64,000 nt of DNA from Megaustenia siamemsis (GCA_032433765.1 JAVIAB010000092.1:32639034-32703033), one strand, 5' to 3'; positions 1 through 9,426 are shown, counted from the stretch's first letter. A program made the numbers and translations. The notes: a model not told the origin generated them from the letters alone.

Positions 1-195
1 ATTGCTACCACTCATGTATTTTCCGGAATTGCTACCACTCAAGTATTCTCTGGAATTGCTACCACTCAAGCATTCTTCGGAATTGCTACCACTCATGCAT
101 TTTCCGGAATTGCTACCACTCAAGTATTCTCCGGAATTTCTACCACTCAAGTATTCTCCGGAATTGCTACCACTCAAGTATTTTCCGGAAATGCT
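1..195. repeat. 27-bp minisatellite, about 7 copies, cut by window edge
   Basis: Tandem units built on TTGCTACCACTCAAGTATTC followed by TCCGGAA. Copies differ mainly at CAAG/CATG and at TTCTCC/TTTTCC. The array starts before the window and decays at about 195. A 73-residue frame through it exists only because 27 is a multiple of three. Confidence 0.9.
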
Positions 196-375
196 TCAAA
201 ATGTTCGCCCAAAACATTTGTGAAGTCTTCAACAAAAGGTAGTTATTTAAATGGTAATTTATATTTATTTCTACAATTATTTTATTTTGTATTTAGAATT
301 CTAGGAATGTAGAGTGGGTTGACCTAATAATTTCCATTTTTTAACCACCTAAATTCATTCTTTTCTTTTTTGCGG

Positions 376-405
376 ATGAGGAGCTGCGGTAGATCAGTGG
401 TTAGT
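376..405 (+). other. tRNA-like A-box fragment, SINE head remnant
   Basis: GCTGCGGTAGATCAGTGGTT resembles the 5' end of a tRNA-derived SINE with a Pol III A box (TAGATCAGTGG). A near-identical piece occurs at 49466. No B box follows because the 66-bp array begins immediately downstream, so this is at most a truncated head. Confidence 0.35.
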
Positions 406-683
406 GGATGTAATGTCAATTTGTGACATCAGATATAGAATGTTAAATTTTGTAGTAATAGCAGATGTCTATGGATGTAATGTCAATTTGTGACATCAGA
501 TATAGAATGTTAAATTTTGTAGTAATAGCAGATGTTTATGGATGTAATGTCAATTTGTGACATCAGATATAAGATGTTAAATTTGGTAGTAAAAGCAGAT
601 GTTTATGGATGTAATATCAATTTGTGACATCAGATATAAGATGTTAGATTTGGTAGTAAAAGCAGATGTTTATGGATGTATGC
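405..683. repeat. 66-bp tandem repeat, about 4 copies
   Basis: Unit starts GATGTAATGTCAATTTGTGA and recurs at about 409, 475, 541 and 607. Each unit carries the small dyad TGTCA-ATTTG-TGACA. The last copies drift (AATATC, GTAAAAGC). No coding potential. Confidence 0.9.
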
Positions 684-1372
684 TACTTAGTAGTTAATGC
701 TCATAATAAAAAAGATCAAAGATTAGCAAATCTGAGAGTTTCGGAAATGCAGTATTCCATTTTTAAACACACACGTTTTTACTATTTTAATCACTTTAAA
801 TATATAATAGAAGTGTGTATTTTATCTTCATGGAAACAATAAATTAGCAAACTAATTAAATTCACAGGAACAAACAATTGCGACTATTACACTGAATAAC
901 AGTCTCAACAACAGTTCACGTATGGACAGATTCAAGAACTGGTTGGCAGAAATATGTAACGTGTAATATAAGTCATGAAAATTATAATTTAGAAACACAA
1001 CTATCGTCAACATTCATCCAAATTCTGTCCATGTTGTCAATTATTTTCATAATTTCTATGGCATGACCTCTGTGATTGAATCTGATTGTCGATGGTTGTT
1101 AGTCGTTCACTTCTACTTCTCATTGACTGTGTAAGTTAACTATGCAACGTTCTGTGAGTCCCTAAGTGTCAATTCAAAAATGCTTTCCTGGATTAATTTT
1201 CTTCTTTCGCTATTTCTGACCGTATATTGGCTTAATAAAGTGCTCATTTTTGTTCTGCTATGTCGCAGCTTATAACTTCAGAAAACACTTTGTTTTTCCT
1301 CTAGAGGTAAGCACAGATATCAACAAGAAAAAGGAAACACTATGCGGGGCTGTGTGTACAGCTGCACACAAT
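684..1372. other. AT-rich stretch, no gene seen
   Basis: No open frame of useful length, no tRNA-like promoter boxes and no clear repeat unit. I can assign nothing here. Confidence 0.5.
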
Positions 1373-1473
1373 TGAGAAAACAAATTAAAATGATATTGAG
1401 CAGCTAAAGTAACATAAAGATAAGGCAAGCTACAACGTTTAGACGAAAGCCTTCATTAAGTATAACAAACAAA
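1373..1473 (-). repeat. Left arm of an imperfect ~105-bp inverted repeat
   Basis: Read on the minus strand this segment matches 4317-4433 on the plus strand: GAAGGCTTT..AAACGTTGTA, then GCTTGCCTT, then AGCTGCTCAATA. The two arms are about 2.8 kb apart and face each other across the transposase gene. They may be terminal or pseudo-terminal repeats of one element, or two opposed copies of a short repeat. The SINE at 1474 inserted at its inner edge and duplicated 1451-1473. Confidence 0.6.
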
Positions 1474-1726
1474 CAAAGTAAAGTACCCCCGTCACGCCAA
1501 GTGGCGTATAGGGAATATGGTGTTAGTGACCATACATTTTACAGACCTTCAGCACATGATTTTTGGGGTAATGTGGTCGGTATTACGCCCGTGCCGCTTT
1601 ACTTTCCCAGAAAAAAATCCGGTACTCATTAAAGGGTGGGTGAACCGGAAGCCGTCGGTTGGAATCGAACCCTACCTAGTGTCCTTTGTAGTCCAGTTCA
1701 CTAACCACAAAGCTATCGCGGCTCCC
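1474..1726 (-). mobile_element. SINE-A, complete, with 23-bp target-site duplication
   Basis: Minus-strand tRNA-derived SINE. Its head has an A box (TAGCTTTGTGGTTAG, diverged from TAGCTCAGTGGTTAG) and a B box (GGTTCGATTCC). A core follows, then a tail ending GGCGTGACGGGGGTACTTTA. The 23-bp sequence starting CTTCATTAAGTATAACAAAC is present at 1451-1473 and again at 1727-1749, a perfect TSD that fixes both ends. Transcription would be by Pol III from the internal promoter; mobilisation would need a LINE partner. The tail differs from every LINE end visible here, so the partner is not identified. Confidence 0.93.
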
Positions 1727-1749
1727 CTTCATTAAGTATAACAAACAAA

Positions 1750-2364
1750 AAATACACATAAAACACACAATTTGGAGTTATAGTTTGTTTCAGATTGTTT
1801 GCCTCCCTAATTCCAGTAATATCTCGAAAACCGTCTGATAGAATACCATGATTTTTTGCATGCGACCTTAGATTTTCAATGACGTAACGAATTTATCATT
1901 TAAATTATCGTATGTGTTACCGTTTCCTCAAAGCGGCAACTTCCTTTGATCTCCTTCATATTTGTATTTATTTTGACACAAAAAACAGAATGTACGGTAA
2001 ATGAAGATCTTTTACACTTTTTAGAGGAAAAGGCGTAACTTTTATTTTTATATAAGGGACATTATTACTTTATAATAAGAGAGTAAGTAAGTAAGTGTTC
2101 CTGTCATGCCTGAAGGTGTATAGGGGAATAAACCGCCACAATTGCACTTTTCACAACATGCTACCCATTTGGATTGGGCTCTTTTAATTATACAACTAAT
2201 ATTGAATCAAATCAAAATAGGCCGAACATTCACCGAATAGAAATTATTTATTTTAAGAACACAGAATACATCGTCAACTCACTAAAAAAACAGTTCCTGA
2301 AGTGGTCCGTATCCAGAGTTTCCAACTCCAACAAAGTCACTTCAGTAAGTTCAAACAAATGAGT
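1750..2364. other. Noncoding flank of the transposase gene; SINE-A-like tail scrap at ~2090-2131
   Basis: No gene. 2090-2131 (AGTAAGTGTTCCTGTCATGC..GTGTATAGGGGAATA) resembles the minus-strand start of SINE-A, so it is probably an old, truncated copy. The homology ends abruptly near 2132. I searched by eye for inverted termini matching the far side of the transposase gene and found no convincing pair. Confidence 0.4.
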
Positions 2365-2370
2365 TTTATT
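2365..2370 (-). promoter_or_regulatory. Poly(A) signal AATAAA overlapping the transposase stop codon
   Basis: On the minus strand the last codons read GAA TAA AAC, so AATAAA overlaps the TAA stop. This is economical and typical of compact transposons, but no cleavage site can be proven from sequence. Confidence 0.5.
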
Positions 2371-3643
2371 CAGAATCTGCCGAATCTAATAGACGTATTA
2401 CCATTTTTGGTTGAATAACCCACAGACCATCGTTTCTCCAATACTTATCTTCCTCAACCATAACATGGTCTTCACAACTAGCCCAATAATCTTTGTCTAT
2501 GTTTGAAATAGCAACATTGGTAAGCTCTTTAACATCAGATAATTTGAAAGTTTTATTTTCGGATGCTACTTGCCCTTTGATCTTTGCCCAAACTAATTCA
2601 ATAGGATTTAGGTGTGAGTGATATGGAGGCAGCCTCAAACATCTATGACCATGTTCTTCAATTAATTTATCTATTTGAAATATCTTTGGCCGTTGTATCT
2701 GTTTTACAAGTGAAAGTAATTCAGGCTTGAGATACATATCGTTAAATGGTATTTGTTCCCTTGTCAGCCATGTCTTTATTTCAGCTTTAGTGCTTGATGA
2801 TGTTGGAACTTTATCTTCTTGTGCCACTTTGTTATGGTAAGATGCATTATCCATGATCAAACAAGATGGTCGATCTAATAAAGGCAAAAGAGTGTCTTTA
2901 ATCCAATCTCTGAACATATGACTGTTCATCTCTGAATGATAATCCTGGTTATCAGTTGACTTTGCAATAAAAACAAGTTCAGCATTCTCCACCAGGCCAT
3001 TATTTTTGCTCCCAGCATGTGCCACTATAAGGCGCTTTCCTTTGCTGCTAGGTACATACCTTTTAATAGTCCCATCTAATGACTGCCATTCTTTTTCATT
3101 TGTGTGGTGGGCATTAATCCATGTTTCGTCCAAGTACACAATGTCATAATCTTCATTACGCATTTGTCTAACTTCACGTAAATATTTGCTTCTTGCAGCT
3201 ACTAAATGAGGTTTCTCGCAAATGATGTTTCTTCCACAAGAATATTTTCTAAAAGTGAAGCCTAAACTCCGCACACTTCTCCATAGTGTAGTTTTTGATA
3301 CATCAATACTGGTGTTCTTTTTAAGCCAAATCTTAAGTTTCCTTATGGTAACTTCTTCCCCTAAGTCAAACATTTTACAAATCTCTCTGCGGACAAGTTC
3401 TCTGTCAAAACTGTCTAACAAATGTTTTCTTCCTCGACTTCTTTCTTTCCTTGAACATTCACATTGAACATTTTTCACTGATCTATGAAACGACCGTTTA
3501 CTTAAACCTAACACGTGCATCGTTCTCTTTTCAGGATTTGATATGCTGTGATATAGACTCCCTCGTTTTGCCTCTCTACAAAAATATAAATATAATTTCT
3601 TTGTAATATTTTGTTCAGTAACAAATTTCAACTTTAAACTCAT
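2366..3643 (-). CDS. DDE transposase, Tc1/mariner-IS630 related, with long D-E spacing
   Basis: Intact 425-residue frame. I start it at the ATG at 3643; the frame remains open four codons further upstream, where the codon at 3653-3655 is GTG. It should cut and rejoin transposon ends in the nucleus. The N-terminal region (about 40-130) has basic helix-turn-helix-like segments (MHVLGLSKRSFHRSV and VTIRKLKIWLKK). The catalytic triad is D172 in YLDETW, D265 in IMDNASYHN and E349 in LNPIELVWAKIKG. 92 residues separate the two Asp and 83 separate the second Asp from Glu, far more than the 34-41 usual in Tc1/mariner. The group reported as DD82E (Sailor) is the closest family I can recall. No frameshift or stop is seen, unlike every LINE in the window, so the copy may be young or under selection. 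Terminal inverted repeats were not identified. A domesticated host gene is the alternative. Confidence 0.88.
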   Translation of the reverse strand: MSLKLKFVTEQNITKKLYLYFCREAKRGSLYHSISNPEKRTMHVLGLSKRSFHRSVKNVQCECSRKERSRGRKHLLDSFDRELVRREICKMFDLGEEVTIRKLKIWLKKNTSIDVSKTTLWRSVRSLGFTFRKYSCGRNIICEKPHLVAARSKYLREVRQMRNEDYDIVYLDETWINAHHTNEKEWQSLDGTIKRYVPSSKGKRLIVAHAGSKNNGLVENAELVFIAKSTDNQDYHSEMNSHMFRDWIKDTLLPLLDRPSCLIMDNASYHNKVAQEDKVPTSSSTKAEIKTWLTREQIPFNDMYLKPELLSLVKQIQRPKIFQIDKLIEEHGHRCLRLPPYHSHLNPIELVWAKIKGQVASENKTFKLSDVKELTNVAISNIDKDYWASCEDHVMVEEDKYWRNDGLWVIQPKMVIRLLDSADSE

Positions 3644-3655
3644 TGTTAAGGGCAC

Positions 3656-4240
3656 AACTCACAAAACACGCCTATGTAAATAATTTGATTTTGTATTTTT
3701 GGTGACGTTATACTAATGACGTGATACAAAAAGTTGACAATTTTAATCCAGTAAGTGCAAAACCAGAATTGCGCACCGAATATAAGAGAAATTTGCTACA
3801 CATATGTGCAAATATTGACAAAAATCTGACATTTGCAATTCAATAGTGTAAACCGGTGCCTTTACCCACCAACATATAAAGGAAATTCCCAAATGAAGAT
3901 GTTTAAATCATTCTTGAAGTGATATGGAAGGGGTAAATACTCTTAAATTTTGATTCAAATGTGCCCAAGTTTAATCATACTTTTATCCTCCTGGTAAGCA
4001 AGCGCACAAGAAAAACCAGCAGTTTGTTTGCAATGAATTTATTTTTTCTATTACGTTATGAGATTCAGTAGGTTACATGCAAAATATCAGCACTGTAGCA
4101 CAAATGGTTGCTGAGCTGTGGTTTTTTTAAGTGAGGCAAAAAATCTGAAGCGAACTATAGAAAGCACAACTACAAAGCTCTAAAAAAATGGCGGAAAAGA
4201 CAGTGGCCAAGATTTTTGTAGAGTCTGGTGAAAAGATTAA
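3656..4240. other. No gene seen; small hairpin at ~3682-3731
   Basis: Upstream region of the transposase. TTTTGTAT..GTGACGTTA and TAATGACGTGATACAAAA can pair imperfectly. It may contain the transposon's 5' end, but I cannot place a terminal repeat. Confidence 0.4.
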
Positions 4241-4310
4241 TAGACAATAGGGCAGGTAGGATTTACTGAGACCAAAGCTTTGGTGTAAAACCTGCCCTAT
4301 TTATTGTCTA
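4241..4310. repeat. 70-nt imperfect palindrome (hairpin)
   Basis: Ends TAGACAATA..TATTGTCTA pair perfectly, inner segments GGGCAGGT and ACCTGCCC pair, and the centre is the perfect palindrome ACCAAAGCTTTGGT. It lies just outside the right arm of the inverted repeat. It could be a tiny foldback/MITE or a structured part of the neighbouring element. Confidence 0.75.
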
Positions 4311-4316
4311 TGAGTA

Positions 4317-4433
4317 TAGTTTGTTTGTTGTACAAGATGAAGGCTTTTGCCGAAACGTTGTATCTTGCCTTGTCTTTCTATTAAATTAGCTGCTCAATAC
4401 AATTTTATTTTATGTTTATTTTCTTAATTTTTC
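4317..4433 (+). repeat. Right arm of the inverted repeat, with hammerhead-like motif
   Basis: Reverse-complement partner of 1373-1473. At 4336-4360 it reads GATGA-AGGC-TTTT-GCC-GAAAC, i.e. the two conserved boxes of a hammerhead ribozyme around a short stem-loop. It is flanked by the inverted pair CAAGAT (4333-4338) and ATCTTG (4362-4367). The invariant CT of CTGATGA is replaced (AAGATGA), so cleavage activity is doubtful. Such motifs are known from Penelope-like retroelements. Confidence 0.5.
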
Positions 4434-4479
4434 TCTGCTTCTCAACACTTATATATTTCATAAAGTAATTTTTTCCAGT

Positions 4480-5572
4480 TGTGTTGATTCTTATATACTT
4501 CATAGAATATTTATTTTCCAACTGTTTCAACTCTTATATACTTCATAGAATAGTTATTTTCCAACTGTTTCAACTCTTATATACTTCATAGAATAGTTAT
4601 TTTCCAACTGTTTCAACTCTTATATACTTCATAGACTAGTTATTTTCCAACTGTTTCAACTCTTATATACTTCATAGAATAGTTATTTTCCAACTATTTC
4701 AACTCTTATATACTTCATAGAATAGTTATTTTCCAACTATTTCAACTCTTATATACTTCATAGAATACTTATTTTCCAACTGTTTCAACTCTTATAAACT
4801 TCACAGATTAGGTATTTTTCTCTGTTGTCTCAACCCGTACATACTCTGAAAAATAATGATCCTACTTTGTTGTATAACTCTCACATATTTGACAAAATAA
4901 TAATCCCAATTCGTTGTCTTAACTCTTACGTAACAAGCACAATGGCGATCAGTATATTTAACACTGAATAGTTCTCAATATCACTTCCAATGCCATAAAT
5001 ATTTGATTCTATATTTATTTTTATATCTTTTAAAATATTCTTTTTCAAATATTCGACTTCTGTAACAATGTCAACTCATAACATCTTTCGCTGCTTGCTT
5101 TAATGGTTATGTATATTTGTATGTAACCACTTGTTTCAATGTTTGACAATAAGTGTAGTTTAGAAGTTGCACGTTTAATATATTGAACCAATAACACGTG
5201 TCTTATGATGTATATAAGGGTTGAAACAGCTGAAAAATAACTATTCTGTGAAGTACATAAGAGTTGAAATAGTTGGAAAATAACTATTCTATGAAGTATA
5301 TAAGAGTTGAAACAGTTGGAAAATAACTATTCTATGAAGTATATAAGAGTTGAAATAGTTGGAAAATAACTATTCTATGAAGTATATAAGAGTTGAAATA
5401 GTTGGAAAATAACTATTATATGAAGTATATAAGAATTGAAATAGTTGGAAAATAAGTATTCTATGAAGTATATAAGAGTTGAAATAGTTGGAAAATAACT
5501 ATTATATGAAGTATATAAGAGTTGAAATAGTTGGAAAATAAGTATTCTATGAAGTATATAAGAATCAACACA
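4480..5572. mobile_element. Foldback element: two facing arrays of a 43-bp repeat
   Basis: The left arm (about 4480-4850) is a tandem array of a 43-bp unit containing CTTATATACTTCATAGAATA. The right arm (about 5200-5572) is an array of the reverse complement (TATTCTATGAAGTATATAAG). The outermost ends match as well: TGTGTTGATTCTTATATAC at 4480 and its complement ending GAATCAACACA at 5572. About 350 bp of unrelated AT-rich spacer lies between. The architecture matches foldback transposons whose terminal repeats are themselves tandem arrays. I saw no clear target duplication and no coding sequence. Confidence 0.75.
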
Positions 5573-6027
5573 TGAACTGAAACTTTAAACGAGACAGCCT
5601 ACACCTGCATTTATTCTTTCGAAGGTCTCGTGTACTTTCTTTACCACACGAACTTGACTTTTCCATATTTCCGCTTCTGTGTTCTGAACTTTCATTTAAT
5701 GTTACCTGTGCGTTCTCGTGCCCATATTGATCGAACACTTTTATGCACCTGTCTTAACCACAAGAAGCAATAAAGCGAAATTGCAAGTTTAGAAAGATGA
5801 ATCGATGAAAAATTCGATGTAAACATAACTGTTCTATTGTTGTTAGGAGAAAACAAAATCAATACTCTTGTTGAAGACTGCAATATCATAATTTAAAGAA
5901 GCAGAAAATACTGCATGTGGCAGTGATGCAGTGTCTACATTCACAACGTGAAACCTGCAAGAACAATGTTTAAGAGATTTGTCACCTACAACAGTAGAAG
6001 GCTTGGACAGTTATCAAGAACGAGTTG
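5573..6027. other. No gene seen
   Basis: No open frame with recognisable motifs and no repeat unit. Confidence 0.5.
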
Positions 6028-6039
6028 ACTGGGTTTAGT

Positions 6040-6285
6040 GGGTGTCCGGTTAGCGCAATCGATAGGCGGTTGGCTTACCACGGCAACAGCCGGGGTTCGT
6101 ACCCTGGCGAGGACACCTACTAATTCCCTAAAAATTAGTACCTCTGAAGTCGGAGTAAATCTGCCTGCATGGCGAGGGGCATCCTGTAATGGGATAAAAC
6201 AGACTTTACACGCAAAATTCAGTCCCACAAAATTTAGTGGGTGGGACTTCGTCAGAGGTCAAAGCTGACGAAAGCGAACGAACGA
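6040..6285 (+). mobile_element. SINE-B, complete, with 12-bp target-site duplication
   Basis: Starts GGTGTCCGGTTAGCGCAATC (A-box region) with a B box GGGGTTCGTACCC. A body and a tail (GCGAACGAACGA) follow. ACTGGGTTTAGT at 6028-6039 is repeated exactly at 6286-6297, fixing the boundaries at 246 bp. It is a different tRNA-derived family from SINE-A and C. A weak resemblance to their core (TTAGTACC..GGAGTAAA) is visible. It is the only copy in the window. Confidence 0.9.
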
Positions 6286-6454
6286 ACTGGGTTTAGTCAT
6301 TGATGACTTTTAGTTTGCTTCACAAGAGACATCTTGGGCAACTTTTGTTCTTTCTTCGTTTGTCGATGTTTACTTCTTCTCATCGTTCGTCCGTAAGAGG
6401 ATGTTAAGCGGGAGTACATACGTGGTGTTGTAAGATCTGCAGCTTTTAGCACAA

Positions 6455-6520
6455 CGTATTGAGTTATTTGTGGGTTATCATCACTGCATTTCGAATATTG
6501 GTTGACCGTCATCGACCACA
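6455..6520 (-). pseudogene. LINE-RH 3' coding end, short remnant
   Basis: On the minus strand it encodes YSKCSDDNPQITQ, matching the C-terminal motif CSECNDDxPxITQ seen at 28290-28330 and at 63890-63945. It is therefore the 3' end of an RNase H-bearing LINE. The upstream part is missing or unrecognisable. Confidence 0.5.
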
Positions 6521-7018
6521 GCACAACTAGCCAGCCAGTCCGCTCTTTCATTTTCCCGTACTCTCACGTATCCAAGGGCGTAGACAAAGGTGACCTATTT
6601 TTTTAAATTCTGAAGTAACTCAATCCACAGCCTGGGTATAGAGCTCGCCTCCTTTCTTATCACGCTCATGTAATCTCTTGCTATACAGGTCGTTGTGTAG
6701 TCTTCCGACTCCATAATATCATACATCAAAGGAGTGCATTGGCATTTACAGCACGTTCTGCAGGCAGGCCAGTGAAAGAAGACAGCGTTGCGTACGGTAT
6801 GATCATAAGTTGCATGATGATGGAGGTGATGTCAGTGACATATACGACTTTAGAATGATATTCGTGTGTATTGATTGCCTTCTCTCTTCAGTTGCATCGC
6901 TTGACCTGGCTTGCTGTGTCTTTTACTAGAGCCATAGCTGAGAGGTAGAGTGGATGTTGCTGCTGATCCTGAGGCACACAGTCAGCTTTGATTCGCTGAC
7001 CACTTTCAGCTCAGTTGC
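6521..7018. other. No gene seen; weak A-box-like segment near 6930
   Basis: CCATAGCTGAGAGGTAGAGT at about 6931 looks like a tRNA A box, but no B box follows at the right distance. Nothing else is recognised. Confidence 0.35.
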
Positions 7019-7030
7019 TGTTGGGCAATA

Positions 7031-7308
7031 AAACAAACAAAAAAAAACAAAAAAAAAGTAAAGTACCCCCGTCACGCCAAGTGGCGTATAGAGAATATGG
7101 TGTTAGTGACCATAAATTTGACAGACTCTCGGCACTTGATTTTTGGGGCAATGTGGTCGGTATTACGCCCGTGCCGCTTTACTTTCCCAGAAAAAATTCC
7201 GGTACCCATTAAAGGCTGGGTGAAACGGAAGCCGTCGGTTGGGATCGAACCGTACCTCTTGTCCTTTGTAGTCCAGTTCACTAACCACTGAGCTATCGCG
7301 GCTCCCGT
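7031..7308 (-). mobile_element. SINE-A, complete, with 12-bp target-site duplication
   Basis: Minus-strand copy with an intact A box (TAGCTCAGTGGTTAG) and B box (GGTTCGATCCC). TGTTGGGCAATA at 7019-7030 and 7309-7320 is the TSD. An A-rich run (AAACAAAC..AAAAAAAA on the plus strand) lies at the 3' side. It is very similar to the copies at 1474, 50521 and 55393. Confidence 0.93.
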
Positions 7309-7488
7309 TGTTGGGCAATAGTCTTGGGTAATGTCATAGAGTTTTCCTTCGAAAATCGTCTTTGATTCAAATGAAAATCACGGATTTAGAAATAAATTTA
7401 GAAATAACCTAATAAATATGTCCATTCTTAAGAGCTCTTTCTCATAATCTCTTATGTAATTGTGAATATTTAAAAAGCCATATCAAAC

Positions 7489-7574
7489 AAGAGATGCCAA
7501 AAAATTACCATGACATTTCGTCTCCATATAAGCTATGGAGATAAAATGTTATCTAAGAATTTTTGGCATATCTT
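7489..7574. repeat. 86-nt imperfect hairpin, MITE-like
   Basis: The left arm AAGAGATGCCAAAAAATTAC..TCTCCATA pairs with the right arm TATGGAGATAAAATGTTATC..TTTTTGGCATATCTT over about 40 positions with scattered mismatches and a very short loop. There is no coding sequence. No target duplication is evident. Confidence 0.7.
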
Positions 7575-7650
7575 ATTAGATCGTATCACAATAGGTTCAC
7601 CGAAGGATATAACAAGTAATATCAGTACAGGATGATATTTTTGTCTATTG

Positions 7651-7903
7651 TGAAGAAACGCAAAATGAAATGGCTCGGCCATGTATCTCGATTGTTTGCC
7701 CTAGCAAAGATCATTCTGAAAGGAAATATGAAAGTCAATAAAAGGAAAGATAAACAGAGAAAGAGATAGGAAAGCATATAAAAGGATGAACAAATCTAAA
7801 CTTTTTAGAGTCCCAAAGAATGACTGAAGAAAGAGAGAAATGGAGAAATGTTGACTAAATCTGTCAGTGGTTCCTCAACGACCGATGTGTTATGATGTAG
7901 AGA
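7651..7903 (+). pseudogene. LINE-epsilon reverse transcriptase C-terminal fragment
   Basis: Encodes RKMKWLGHVSRL, then a stretch with several stops, then SVSGSSTTDVL. This is the usual end of RTE-like non-LTR reverse transcriptases (xMRWFGHVxRM.. near the 3' end). Stops and indels make it a dead 3' fragment. It is a different family from LINE-alpha and beta. Confidence 0.6.
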
Positions 7904-8089
7904 AGAAGGTGAAGATATCAAACACTTTGTAGAAGAAGAAAAAGTCTATGTAACAGAGACACATATGGAAAATATGAGAGTGTTAGTGCTATAAACTGTT
8001 TCCTATAATAATTGGTACACTTATTGGTGACGTTTTCAGTATCAGGCCAAGATACCTTACTTTCCCTATAAAAATCTCCAGTACCAAAT

Positions 8090-8690
8090 TCAGAAACTGG
8101 GTGCACCCAGAAGGCATGTAAGCAGGAAACAAATTAGCTACAGTTGAACATTTAACCAAAAAGTCATGTTGGCAGGAACAAATTAGCAACAGTTGAACAG
8201 TTAACCCAGAAGCCATGTTAGCAAGAACAAATTAGCAACAGTTGAACAGTGAACCCAGAAGCCATGTAGGTAGGAACAAATTAGCCACAGTTGAACAGTT
8301 AACCCAGAAGCCATGTAGGCAGGAAACACATTAGCCACAGTTGAACAACAGTGAATCCAGAAGCCATGTAGGCAGGAACAAATCAGCCACATTTGAACAG
8401 TGAGCCCAGAAGCTATGTAGGCAGGAACAAATTAGCAACATTTGAACAGTGAGCCCAGAAGCTATGTAGGCAGGAACAAATTAGCAACATTTGAACAGTG
8501 AGCCCAGAAGCTATGTAGGCAGGAACAAATTAGCAACATTTGAACAGTGAGCCCAGAAGCTATGTAGGCAGGAACAAATCAGCCACATTTGAACAGTGAG
8601 CCCAGAAGCTATGTAGGCAGGAACAAATCAGCCACATTTGAACAGTGAGCCCAGAAGCTATGTAGGCAGTAACAAATTAGCAATAGTTTA
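8090..8690. repeat. 49-bp minisatellite, about 12 copies
   Basis: Unit contains CCCAGAAGCTATGTAGGCAG. Early copies (8100-8400) vary (CCATGTTAGC, CCATGTAGG); later copies (8397-8660) are almost identical, so the array expanded most recently at its right side. Confidence 0.93.
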
Positions 8691-9426
8691 ACATTGAAAA
8701 AACACCACATTTTGTGCGCTATCTAATGTCATTTATTTTCCGAAGGAAAGCTGAAACATCTTTCCAAATCTATTCAAGAAACTAGAAACGCTGGGCTGTT
8801 AATGACATGATTTAGAGTGTATTTTGCGACATAGATTCTGTCACGGATAGTTCTTCGTTGCATCGTAGCCTAACATTATTTAGCAACAGCACAATCACCA
8901 TGGATGCTTCAGTATTTCTAGTGTAAAGCGGTCGGTGGCAAAATAGAATCATGTACAGTTAATTTAAACATACGTTACAGCTAGGACCTGACAAATGTGT
9001 GGCAACAGGAAAGACAGAGCGCTAAACGAAACTGGAAGTGACTGAGAGCGGAAAGCTTCGAAGAATTCAAATTGGACAAAAAATGGACACATAAAGTGAT
9101 CTAGAGACAGAAGATTGCAATGGAGATATTTGACCCGGTTATATTTGATATGAAAGTAATTGATATAACAATGTTTGAGTTTAAGATAATTCATCATCAT
9201 CATCAGAAATTTATTCCGATTTTAAATATCGGACAACTCATCACATTACGCTCTGACATTAATGGCACATTCTTACTATCTCTAGAAATGACATGGCATT
9301 CAATATATAAGTCATCGTTACAAATTTAAATAGTGGGTAATCGTAAAACAGTTTTAAAAAGATCTGACTTTGTTATTGAAATATGTGGCGCCTTTTTATT
9401 TCTAAAAATGCCATATAGATTATAAA
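8691..9426. other. No gene seen
   Basis: Unique AT-rich DNA. A (TCA)n run at 9191-9205 resembles the minus-strand start of a LINE tail, but no LINE sequence follows. Confidence 0.5.

Noticed and set aside
2130..3800. Candidate terminal inverted repeats of the transposase (CACAATTGCACTT near 2140 versus a complement near 3750-3775)
   Set aside because: The match needs an 8-base gap and extends only a few bases on each side; I cannot support it.
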